Source: Moritella sp. JT01
GTDB lineage: Bacteria > Pseudomonadota > Gammaproteobacteria > Enterobacterales > Moritellaceae
Direction of reading: 5' to 3'
Length of the DNA stretch: 64,000 nt
NCBI RefSeq assembly: GCF_001574435.1
Contig: NZ_LOCN01000001.1
Coordinates: 391,801-455,800, forward strand
Shown: positions 1-8,099 of the stretch, in pieces
How the letters are laid out: every line of letters starts with the position of its first letter
Numbering within the stretch: the stretch's first letter is position 1
The notes under the pieces: generated by a model
Databases searched by the model: none
Told to the model about the DNA's origin: nothing
The model's input: only the letters and a program-made list of their open reading frames with translations
Position numbers and translations under genes: made by a program

Positions 1-55
1 ATAACGGCGCTTCGTCCGTTAATGTATAGATAATCGTTGAATTTTTGTCAGACAT
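1..55 (-). CDS. icd: NADP-dependent isocitrate dehydrogenase, monomeric type (partial, N-terminus only)
   Basis: The reverse strand reads an ATG at 55 followed by 18 codons that begin MSDKNSTIIYTLTDEAPL and run off the left edge. The TIIYTLTDEAP stretch is the typical start of the monomeric (about 740-residue) NADP isocitrate dehydrogenase common in marine gammaproteobacteria. An AGGGAA ribosome site lies just upstream. The enzyme would oxidise isocitrate to 2-oxoglutarate in the TCA cycle. Only the first residues are visible, so the call rests on this short N-terminal match. Confidence 0.6.
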   Translation of the reverse strand, partial: MSDKNSTIIYTLTDEAPL

Positions 56-829
56 ATTATTCCCTGGATTACTAGCGTATTGTCCCCCCTGTTACTATTC
101 GGAACATCGTCTGCTAGCGTCTTTTAAATAAGTGCAGATTCTAGAGGGATTGAAAATTGTTATAGCTAGGTTGCAGAAATCGCAACAGCTGTTATCCTAG
201 CAGATGCTCCGTATCTACTTTTTTCATAGTATCATAAAAATCGTATTATCCATCTTGTTTAACTTCAAAATACTTGAAATCATACCACTTTGTAATTATT
301 TATAACGCCAGTACTTGTCATTAAATAGCTATATGTTCGTGTTCATTAAAACTAAACGGTGGGTTGTTAGTAACCATTGATTAACTAAATATCTACATTT
401 TAAGGTTCTGCGGTTCGCTCTCTATATATAATAACGGGACAGTGAACGACTTTTGTTCTTAACTAGTTTATTTACGCAGATTCATATAGTTATATATTGA
501 ATTTTGGTGGAATAAAATGCTGCTTTGATTTGAGTATCCATAAGCATTATTTGGTGAAACTGAAGGATTTTGTAATCGGTATATTCACGATAATGCAGCG
601 CAATGTATTGTTGTTGAAAATTCGAAGACAGCGCTAAGAGGTTTTTCTGAAGAGAGATATTTTGTCAAATAGCTTTTAGTTAACGGTCAATATTGAGATG
701 TGAAGCACATGTATATTTTTCGGAATTCAGCTTAGAGGTGTTTTGATGTAACACCTCTAAGCTGAAAAAACTAAGCTGCCCTCCAATTAATATTTAAGAC
801 GACAGTTTTGGATTGAGTAAAAGCTAATA
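56..829. other. Long intergenic region without a convincing gene
   Basis: These 774 bases are AT-rich and lie between the divergent icd start and the 3' end of the LysE gene. They hold the icd promoter region, a perfect hairpin at 726-766 and a short open frame without a start codon (544-669, about 41 codons) that resembles nothing I recognise. No other gene is supported. Confidence 0.6.
726..766. repeat. Perfect 17-bp inverted repeat (hairpin)
   Basis: The arms TTCAGCTTAGAGGTGTT and its exact complement are separated by 7 bases. The hairpin lies about 65 bases beyond the stop of the LysE gene on the reverse strand. It has no proper T-run on the exit side of either strand, so it is not a textbook intrinsic terminator, although it could stop or protect the lysE transcript. 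Confidence 0.6.
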
Positions 830-1453
830 TTAGTTTCTACTGATCGCTGCCAGTAACGTGCCTGCGCCAATAAACATGCAGCCGAAAATTCGATTCTGAA
901 TCATAAGATGGCGTTTGCTCTGTATTAAATGAGCCACTCTGGTCGCTAACATTGAATAACCCGCCATTACCGTCAGATCCACAACGACCATAGTGATACC
1001 AAGAATTTGCATTTGCTGTAAGTATGAGCCTAATGGATCGATAAACTGAGGCAATAAGGCAACTAGAAAAACAATGCTTTTAGGATTGGTTATGTTGATA
1101 AATACTGCTTGAGTAAACACTTTCCATGCGCTTTCATCTTGACGACGTTCTAATTCATTACAGTCGGTGGTACTTTCTCTGAATTTCTGGATCCCCAGAT
1201 AAATCAGATAAATAATACCTGCCCACTTGATCGTAAAAAACATGACCTCAGACTGGGCAAGTAATGCACCTAGCCCTGCACCTACAATCGTAATATTAAT
1301 GATATTACCAACTTGTAATCCAAGGTTAGAGATTAAACTACGTTTAAAGCCATGTTTCATGGCGATAGACATGCTATTTACCGCCCCTGCACCAGGGGAT
1401 ATCGCCAGTACGATGCAGGCAACTAAAAATGCCAGCCATAAATCAAAATTCAT
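830..1453 (-). CDS. LysE/RhtB family amino-acid exporter
   Basis: A 207-residue hydrophobic protein with about six membrane segments. The N-terminal signature AISPGAGAVNSMSIAMKHG and the later NPKSIVFLVALLPQF motif are typical of LysE/RhtB exporters, which push amino acids or derivatives out of the cell using the proton gradient. Length matches the family. A LysR-type regulator is transcribed divergently 116 bases away, the usual arrangement for an exporter controlled by its neighbour. The substrate cannot be read from the sequence. Confidence 0.88.
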   Translation of the reverse strand: MNFDLWLAFLVACIVLAISPGAGAVNSMSIAMKHGFKRSLISNLGLQVGNIINITIVGAGLGALLAQSEVMFFTIKWAGIIYLIYLGIQKFRESTTDCNELERRQDESAWKVFTQAVFINITNPKSIVFLVALLPQFIDPLGSYLQQMQILGITMVVVDLTVMAGYSMLATRVAHLIQSKRHLMIQNRIFGCMFIGAGTLLAAISRN

Positions 1454-1569
1454 AGATTACTCCGGTTAATAGTGACAGCTCTGGACTTGAGCTGTAATTA
1501 GAGCTAGTTTAATTAGCATTGTTCGTTAGACATAATATGTTTATGTTTCTTTCTTCGTAAGGAAAAGTG

Positions 1570-2454
1570 ATGGATACTAGATTTATTGATAGCCTGATTG
1601 CTGTTGCAGAGGAAGGATCAATTGCTGGGGCTGCAAGGTCACAAATGATAACCGCTGCCGCAGTCAGCCAGAGAATTCAGTCACTCGAGCGTGAATTTAA
1701 ATGTAAGTTATTCAGCCGAGCTGGCAATACGGTACAGCCAACCGATGCTTGTTTAACTATTCTTCCAAAAGCTAAATCCTTTGTTAGGGAGGCTAGGGAT
1801 CTACTTGAAGTCGTTCAGGGTTCAGGGTTTAGTGGTACGTTAAGGATTGGGGCTAATTCTACCTCGTTAGCTGCTTTTATTCCGGCGACACTTAAGTCAA
1901 TTAGAGCCTCGGCACCTGAAGCAAAGTTTCATATTACACCGGGTAATTCGATTGATTTATACCGCAGCCTGATCGATGGTGATATTGACACTGCTATCAT
2001 GGTTATGCCTGCCTCTACTATCCCTAAATCGTTGAAATACTGGATTCTAAGGGATGAACCTTTGGTTCTAATTCATCATAAAAGCATAAAAGGGACTATA
2101 ACTGAAATACTTGATAACAACCCTTATATCCGATATGACCCTACTTGTTGGGGAGGGCAGATGTCAGAGTTATGCATGATTGAAAAAGGGATGACTAAAA
2201 ATACGATCTTCGATCTGGATTCACTTGAAGCGATTGCTCAACTTGTTTCTGAAGAGGTCGGTGTGTCAATGGTACCAGTCTGGGCAGGATTAGAGCAGTA
2301 CAACGAGACCATTACTAGCGTTATTATTCCTGATAGAAAGTATGATCGAAAAATGGTGCTAATGCATGCTTATCATCCCCGTCAGCCCAGGCTACAGGAA
2401 CTATTCATGAAGCACTTAAGTGAGCTGGAATCGATTGATGTTACTGAGCCTTAG
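1570..2454 (+). CDS. LysR-family transcriptional regulator
   Basis: About 294 residues. An N-terminal winged helix-turn-helix (residues 1-60, with AARSQMITAAAVSQRIQSLE as recognition region) is followed by a type-2 periplasmic-binding-like effector domain. The frame could start at GTG 1567, but ATG 1570 has an AAGGA site six bases ahead and fits better. It is divergent from the LysE exporter, so it probably senses the exported amino acid and controls that gene (inference from the arrangement). A bidirectional terminator follows. Confidence 0.88.
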   Translation: MDTRFIDSLIAVAEEGSIAGAARSQMITAAAVSQRIQSLEREFKCKLFSRAGNTVQPTDACLTILPKAKSFVREARDLLEVVQGSGFSGTLRIGANSTSLAAFIPATLKSIRASAPEAKFHITPGNSIDLYRSLIDGDIDTAIMVMPASTIPKSLKYWILRDEPLVLIHHKSIKGTITEILDNNPYIRYDPTCWGGQMSELCMIEKGMTKNTIFDLDSLEAIAQLVSEEVGVSMVPVWAGLEQYNETITSVIIPDRKYDRKMVLMHAYHPRQPRLQELFMKHLSELESIDVTEP

Positions 2455-2476
2455 GGGAGGGCTGTAAAGTACAATA

Positions 2477-2510
2477 AAACCCTGAGCTTGGTGCATCAGG
2501 GTTTATGATT
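2477..2510. terminator. Bidirectional terminator between lysR and the cnoX-like gene
   Basis: Stem AAACCCTGA / TCAGGGTTT (2477-2485 and 2496-2504) with a 10-base loop. A T-rich run follows on the reverse strand and a weaker one on the forward strand. It sits between two convergent genes. Confidence 0.75.
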
Positions 2511-2516
2511 TAACTA

Positions 2517-3368
2517 TCAATACATTAAGCTATAGAGTTTACGGCGGTAGTCTGCCACGAGTGCTGCATCAGTAATTACCGATAATAATTCTAAATAAAC
2601 TTTTCTTGCGCCACCCTCTAAGAAATCATATTCCGTGCTTAAGATCTTAAATAACAATACTATCGCATCGTTATGTTTGTTGGCAATTTGCAGTTGCAGT
2701 GCCAGATCATAAGCAACTTGTAAATCATCTGGGTTTGCTTCATGCGCAGCTGTTAATGCGATGATTTCCGGTGTTTCTGCTGATTTTTTAGCTGTCTCTA
2801 AATGTGAACGTAGCGTTTGATATTGGTTACTTTGTTGTTCATCTTCAGCAAATGTATCAAGTAATGCTTCGGTGGCTTCAACTTGGTGTGAACCGAGAAG
2901 TGCTTGTGCATAAGCTATTTTGATATCGGTATTATCCGGTGCCAGTTCGTAAGCTTGACCCATTAGCGGCACTGCTTCTGCAAACTTGCTGTCCATTAAC
3001 AACATCTGTGCTTGTTGCAACAATACTTCTTCTTGCTTTGGTAAATGACGGCTAATGATTTCACGGATAGCCGCTTCTTCTTGTTCTCCGACAAAGCTAT
3101 CAACGGGTTTACCATCCTTAAAGATGGCAATGGTCGGTAGGCTTTTAATGCCAAATTGCTGAACTAATTCTGGATGACGGTCGCAATTTAATCGAGCCAG
3201 AATTATTTGACCATTTAAGCTTTGGGCGATATTTAATAGGCGGGCACTTACCTGGTTTTCTGGCGAACGTTCAGACCAGAAATCAATGACGATTGGTTGC
3301 TCGTATTTACCTTGTAGTAAGATCTCTTGAAAGTTTTCACTGGTAAGGTCAAGGATATAATTCTGCAC
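2517..3368 (-). CDS. cnoX: Thioredoxin-fold TPR co-chaperone, CnoX/YbbN-like
   Basis: A 283-residue protein with a thioredoxin fold (about 1-110; VIDFWSERS, LPTIAIFKDG with the cis-proline) followed by TPR-like helices (about 115-283). The family member CnoX protects proteins from oxidative aggregation and hands them to GroEL/DnaK. The active-site position reads SPEN (residues 35-38) with no cysteine, so it cannot act as a dithiol oxidoreductase. Start is GTG 3368, preceded by GGAG with 7-base spacing. It is divergent from the DUF1800 remnant. Confidence 0.82.
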   Translation of the reverse strand: MQNYILDLTSENFQEILLQGKYEQPIVIDFWSERSPENQVSARLLNIAQSLNGQIILARLNCDRHPELVQQFGIKSLPTIAIFKDGKPVDSFVGEQEEAAIREIISRHLPKQEEVLLQQAQMLLMDSKFAEAVPLMGQAYELAPDNTDIKIAYAQALLGSHQVEATEALLDTFAEDEQQSNQYQTLRSHLETAKKSAETPEIIALTAAHEANPDDLQVAYDLALQLQIANKHNDAIVLLFKILSTEYDFLEGGARKVYLELLSVITDAALVADYRRKLYSLMY

Positions 3369-3545
3369 TGATTAACTCCGTCAAATTGCGTATCGATATA
3401 AATTCGGTATATGAAAGACATATGGGGGGTAAAGTTAGCATAATCAAGTCTAATGTATCTGTCTATGAGTGAGATCTTGATCACTGTCGTCAAAACAAAA
3501 ACAGCATATATTGATAGGTTACTGGTATCAAGGATGTGTTCTAGG

Positions 3546-4544
3546 ATGAGTAAGTCTTTATTTATAAACAGCATCAGTTGTGCTCTGCTTGCTTGTTTAA
3601 ATTCAACTTCTGCGTTTGCCAGCACTAATACAGAAGTGACTACAGAAAATGGCAATGCGGCGGAAAAATTATCGTATCAAGCTAGTTTTGGGCCAACACC
3701 TGAAACATTGTTAAGTGCTCAGCAAATCACGCGTCAGCAATGGATTACTGCGCAGCTGCAATTGGCACCCAGTTGGCATTATTCGTTAGCGGCGAAAGAT
3801 CAATTACATCAACGGGTGGCATTTGCTTTGTCTCAGATTTTTGTGGTGTCGAGTCAAGAACCTGCATTGGCTAAATACAGTGATGGTTTAGTTTGGTATT
3901 ACGATCTGTTCGTGAAGCATAGCTTTGGTAATTACCGTGATTTATTGCAAGACATCACTTTGTCTCCCACTATGGGGACTTACCTGTCGATGCAAGGTAA
4001 TCGTAAAGCTAATCTGAATGAAAATACACTCCCAGACGAAAACTATGCCCGTGAAGTGATGCAGTTATTCAGTATTGGCCTGTATCAATTAGATATCAGT
4101 GGAGACGTTATTTTAGATAAGCAGGGGAATAAAATTCCGAGCTACCAACAAGCGGACGTTGAAAATTTAGCGCGGATATTTACAGGCTGGGATTTAGTCG
4201 AAAACAAACGCTATGGTCATCGTCGTAGTGGGCGTTATGACACCTTTATGGAATTGTCGCCTAAGCAGCATGACTACAACGAAAAAATATTACTTGGTCA
4301 GCACATCATAGCGGGAATGAAAGCGGATAAAGAATTGTCTGTCAGTCTCGATGTGTTATTTAATCACCCCAATGTCGGACCTTTTATTAGTCGCCAGCTG
4401 ATCCAGCGTTTGGTGGAATCAAATCCATCACCTGATTATATTAAACGCATTGCAACGGTATTTAATGATAATGGCGAAGGTATACGCGGTGATTTAAGTG
4501 CTGTTGTGCACGCTATTTTACTTGATGATGACGCCCAGGTTTAA
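3546..4544 (+). pseudogene. DUF1800 family protein, truncated at the C-terminus
   Basis: From ATG 3546 the product starts with a signal peptide (SLFINSISCALLACLNSTSAFA). It carries DUF1800 motifs: SFGPTPETL, LHQRVAFALSQIFVVS, NENYAREVMQLFSIGLYQL-like segments, ARIFTGW, and PFISRQLIQRLVESNPSP. It stops at 332 residues, directly after the AVVHAILLDDDA motif, where family members normally continue for 100 or more residues. The usual partner DUF1501 gene is missing. The N-terminal part before the QRVAFALSQ motif also looks short. I infer a decayed gene; an intact but short variant is possible. The family is secreted and of unknown function. Confidence 0.65.
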
Positions 4545-4918
4545 AGCTTTATCCTTTTCAGCTTTCATTGCTGTTATGGATATGTAAACCCATGCCATTA
4601 TATTATTGATATATCTTGGCATGATTAGCCCCCGCTAAATCCTCTGTGAAAACGAAGTCCTCACTCATATGAACTTAACGGGGACGAATAAACCAAATTC
4701 CTATATTTGAATGTTCCAGTTAGCCAAACTCTAACGTACCACTGTCATCAGCATTGAAGCTGAGTACATGCTTAGCCGAAATCTTTGTATCCCATCTATA
4801 TCTTCTTCTATATCGTCATCGATATTTCAATAATTCTTAATTCTAAAATCTCAATTGTTCGCTGTAATAAATCGTACATGTTAGATATTGCATGACTATT
4901 TATTACGTCCATTTCTAA
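4545..4918. other. Gene-poor stretch with a short reverse-strand remnant
   Basis: No full gene. On the reverse strand, 4720-4815 is open for 31 codons and ends in a stop. The residues WDTKISAKHVLSFNADD look like a real protein C-terminus, but no start exists and I do not recognise the family. The rest is AT-rich and has many stops. With the truncated genes on both sides, this reads as a deletion scar. Confidence 0.4.
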
Positions 4919-5248
4919 ATAAATTTTAAACGAACTAAAGCATTATCAAATATTGGTACATTAACCTTGCTGCCGAATAGAAAACGTTGTGTGGAGTTGA
5001 TGACGTTACAAATGCAAAAGAAAGAATCCTTGTGTTGCTTCTTTATAGACCTAAATGGTTTTAAACAAATTAATGACACGATAGGTTACCAAGGCGGTGA
5101 TGAGGTGCTTAAAATTATAGCGAAAAGAGTATCGCATAGTATCAGCGGCAGTGATATTTTTGCTCGTCTTGGTGGTGATGAGTTTATTTTAATTCTGTGT
5201 GATTATGGCTCGCCGAGTCATATTGATATCATCGTTGAAAGAGGGTAA
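4919..5248 (+). pseudogene. GGDEF domain fragment (diguanylate cyclase remnant)
   Basis: The frame is open from 4919 and reads TLTLLPNRK, FFIDLNGFKQINDTIGYQGGD and ARLGGDEFILIL, which are the hallmark segments of a diguanylate cyclase. The catalytic GGDEF is intact. The reading frame ends about 20 residues after GGDEF, so roughly the last third of the domain is lost, and no sensor domain precedes it. An internal ATG-less start (TTG 4967) has no ribosome site. It is almost certainly a non-functional leftover. Confidence 0.75.
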
Positions 5249-5565
5249 TTCGAGTAATTATCAATATTACTAATTTGTTGTTTTTATCTGAGGGGCTTTT
5301 TCTTTTAAGGCATTGAGTATACAAAGTTAAGTAAAGTGTTGGATTTTTTATAGTGGTGGATTGTTATTTTATTGAACATTTATTTATAGGATTACAAGTT
5401 ATAATCGATTAAAATAGAGGCAAGGTTGAGGTTTTTTGAGTTTCATCACATTTCTGTGCTCTGTTAACCACTATCTATTTCTTGGTAGAATCATTTTTAC
5501 ATTTGATCGCCAATTCGTTTCTACTTTCGATAAAAAGTATTGCAGGATATACCCAAGCATTAATT
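5249..5565. promoter_or_regulatory. Leader region of the first BCCT gene
   Basis: No gene. It contains a 19-base sequence (5396-5414) with the palindrome TAATCGATTA that recurs exactly at 10213-10231. Its last 60 bases resemble the sequence just before the second BCCT gene, including AAAAAGTATTGCAGGATAT. The promoter should lie here, but I cannot place it. Confidence 0.4.
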
Positions 5566-7182
5566 ATGGATAGTTCGTTAAATAAGTACCGTTCGACAGA
5601 TAAATATAATTCGACAAATAAATACAGTATTGAAACTACTAATTACCAAGTTGGTCAGGACAACATTAAAAAATGGGGTTTCGATATACACAACACTGTA
5701 TTCGGTATTAGTGCAGGTTTAATCTTCCTGTTAATTTCAGTCCTCCTCTACGTAGACCCTTCCACTGCAAAAGAAGCCCTAACGAATGTTCGAAATAGCA
5801 TCATGGCAGAATTTGATGTGGTCTTTATGTGGTCAACCAACTTCTTTGTTCTTTTTACTATGCTATTGATTATATCGCCGTTTGGTAAAATCCGTATTGG
5901 TGGTAAAGAAGCAAAAACAGATCACTCAACCCTATCTTGGTTAACAATGCTATTTGCCGCGGGTATGGGCATTGGCCTGTTGTTTTGGGGGGTTGCTGAA
6001 CCAACCGCTTATTTCACTAACTGGTGGGGTACGCCATTAAATGTTGAACCATTTACGGCAGAAGCTAAATCATTAGCGCTGGCGGCAACGGTTTATAACT
6101 GGGGGATTCACGGTTGGGCTGTTTACGGCGTTATCGGTCTTGCTCTGGCTTTCTTTTCTTATAACAAAGGTCTGCCACTATCCATTCGTTCGGTATTTTA
6201 CCCGATTATTGGTGATCGCACGTGGGGTTGGGCTGGCCACATTGTTGATATTATGGCTGTACTGGCGACATTATTTTCGCTAGCGACATCACTTGGCCTC
6301 GGCGCACAGCAAGCGGCAAGTGGTATTAATCATGTATTTGGTACTGAAGGCGGCCTTGGCTTGCAGTTGGTTGTCATTGTGCTTGTGACCCTAGTGGCAA
6401 TAATCTCTGTGATCCGTGGTATTAATGGCGGCGTTAAAGTATTGAGTAATATCAATATGGTTTTTGCATTTGGGTTATTAGCCTTTGTACTGGTTATTAA
6501 TTTTGATGTCATCATCGTAACAATTCCTGACACATTTATTGCTTACGCAGAAAACTTTGTGACTTTAAGTAACCCGCATGGTCGTGACGATCTGGCGTGG
6601 ATGCAGGGTTGGACGGTATTCTATTTTGCATGGTGGATTTCATTAGGACCATTCGTCGGTATGTTCATTGCGCGTATTTCCAAAGGCCGTACAGTACGTG
6701 AGTTCTTATGTGCAGTGATTTTTGTGCCAACGTTAGTGACACTGATATGGATGGCGACGTTCGGTGGTATTGCTATCGATCAAGTGATTAATAAAGTCGG
6801 TGAGCTTGGTACCAATGGTTTAACTGATATTTCTTTATCATTATTCCATGTATACGATGCAATGCCGTATGGTGATATGTTGTCAGTATTATCGATTGTA
6901 TTGGTGTTAATATTTTTTATTACCTCATCAGATTCAGCTTCGCTAGTCGTCGACAGTATTACGTCGGGCGGTAAAGTGGATGCACCTGTTCCACAACGTA
7001 TTTTCTGGGCTGTTATACAAGGCTCAATTGCGGCGACGATGCTTTGGATTGGTGGTACCGATGCGCTGCAGGCCTTGCAAGCGGGTGTTGTAACGACAGG
7101 ACTACCATTTGCCTTGTTAATGTTAGTAATGTGTGTGAGCTTAATGAAAGGCTTGAATTCAGAGTATCATTTATACAAGTAA
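5566..7182 (+). CDS. BCCT family betaine/choline/carnitine-type transporter (copy 1)
   Basis: A 538-residue membrane protein with 12 predicted segments and BCCT hallmarks (GMGIGLLFWGVAEP, GLPLSIRSVFYPIIG, GMFIARISKGRTVREF, FITSSDSASLVVDS). These transporters import quaternary ammonium compounds, usually with sodium, for osmoprotection or as nutrients. ATG 5566 is chosen because the paralogue at 8100 starts at the same residue (MDSSL); the open frame extends 28 codons further upstream. In the substrate-site helix it reads FYFAWWISLGPF where copy 2 has FYWAWWISWSPF, so the two may differ in substrate. A strong terminator follows. Confidence 0.92.
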   Translation: MDSSLNKYRSTDKYNSTNKYSIETTNYQVGQDNIKKWGFDIHNTVFGISAGLIFLLISVLLYVDPSTAKEALTNVRNSIMAEFDVVFMWSTNFFVLFTMLLIISPFGKIRIGGKEAKTDHSTLSWLTMLFAAGMGIGLLFWGVAEPTAYFTNWWGTPLNVEPFTAEAKSLALAATVYNWGIHGWAVYGVIGLALAFFSYNKGLPLSIRSVFYPIIGDRTWGWAGHIVDIMAVLATLFSLATSLGLGAQQAASGINHVFGTEGGLGLQLVVIVLVTLVAIISVIRGINGGVKVLSNINMVFAFGLLAFVLVINFDVIIVTIPDTFIAYAENFVTLSNPHGRDDLAWMQGWTVFYFAWWISLGPFVGMFIARISKGRTVREFLCAVIFVPTLVTLIWMATFGGIAIDQVINKVGELGTNGLTDISLSLFHVYDAMPYGDMLSVLSIVLVLIFFITSSDSASLVVDSITSGGKVDAPVPQRIFWAVIQGSIAATMLWIGGTDALQALQAGVVTTGLPFALLMLVMCVSLMKGLNSEYHLYK

Positions 7183-7230
7183 TGATCTCGCTTACAATTT
7201 AAGTGCTAACACTTAATATGCTAAATGCCG

Positions 7231-7265
7231 ACGGCCTCAAATGTATGTTTGAGGCCGTTTTTGTT
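7231..7265 (+). terminator. Intrinsic terminator of BCCT copy 1
   Basis: Stem ACGGCCTCAAA / TTTGAGGCCGT (7231-7241, 7248-7258), loop TGTATG, then T-rich sequence. The same hairpin, loop included, follows BCCT copy 2 at 9806. Confidence 0.92.
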
Positions 7266-7386
7266 TTTGTTCGCATGGATGGGAATTTATTTTCGGATAT
7301 TGTAATTTGTCGTTTCAAAACGTTCTCGACTAGACTCATAACTTAGCTTTACTTAAAGTTTATAACTTACTAGGCGGGAGTTAAGT

Positions 7387-7831
7387 ATGGCTAAAATTGC
7401 CATTATTCAAGAAGCGCCTTATGTGCTTGATAAAGCGAGAACGGTAGAGCAAGCCGCGAATATTATTAATACGGTCGCCGCTCAAGGCGCTGAACTTATT
7501 GTATTTCCAGAAGCGTTTATTCCGGGTTATCCGGCATGGATATGGCGGCTTAGACCCGGTGGTGACTGGGGGGTAAGTGAAGAGTTACATACGCGCTTAC
7601 TTAGGAACGCCATTGATCTTTCTTCAGATGATCTTAAGCCTATTATTGCCGCTGCAAAATCCAATAAGGTCACTGTCGTTTGTGGTATGAATGAAAGTGA
7701 TAATGAGAATAGTAGAACAACCCTCAACCTCAAAACGTGCGCTCGATGTCGCCGGACACTATTCAAGGCCAGATGTTTTTACACTAGAAGTGAATAAAGT
7801 ACGTCAATCACCAATACAATTTAAAAATTAA
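7387..7831 (+). pseudogene. Nitrilase pseudogene (internal deletion with frameshift)
   Basis: The first 113 or so residues are a clear nitrilase start (MAKIAIIQEAP, IVFPEAFIPGYPAWIW with the catalytic Glu, VVCGMNES). The frame then shifts: the following bases encode a nitrilase C-terminus in another frame (RALDVAGHYSRPDVFTLEVN, ending at the stop at 7831). About 160 residues in the middle, including the catalytic Lys and Cys, are absent. The gene therefore cannot make an active enzyme. It lies between the two BCCT copies and was probably a functional neighbour of one of them. A good ribosome site (GGCGGGAG) is still present. Confidence 0.85.
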
Positions 7832-8099
7832 AACGGATAAAAGCATCTACTCATGTTGATTTAAAGGCCGTTACTCATAGATTGGTTATACATATATAAA
7901 TGTATATATAGATTTTTATGTGTTTCACATAGTTATCTTGTTGAAAGCCCTATAAATAGAGTTTATTTGAGTTTTAATGGTATCTTTGCTACCCTGCTAG
8001 GCGTTTTATTACTGGTATCACCATGGTTGTAACTGGTGAACTTTTCGTTTTTACTTTTCGATTAAAAAGTATTGCAGGATATATGCTTAAGCATAATTT
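7832..8099. promoter_or_regulatory. Leader region of the second BCCT gene
   Basis: AT-rich with a TATACATATATAAATGTATATA repeat-like segment and a small perfect palindrome TATGTGTTTCACATA at 7917-7931, a possible operator. The last 60 bases match the region before BCCT copy 1. No gene seen. Confidence 0.35.

Noticed and set aside
544-669. Open frame of about 41 codons starting after a stop, ending with a RGFSEERYFVK-like segment
   Set aside because: It has no start codon or ribosome site, and I do not recognise any family; probably chance or an old remnant.
3248-3655. 135-codon reverse frame upstream of and overlapping the CnoX-like gene
   Set aside because: It overlaps the real gene's N-terminus in another frame and the DUF1800 start; no ribosome site.
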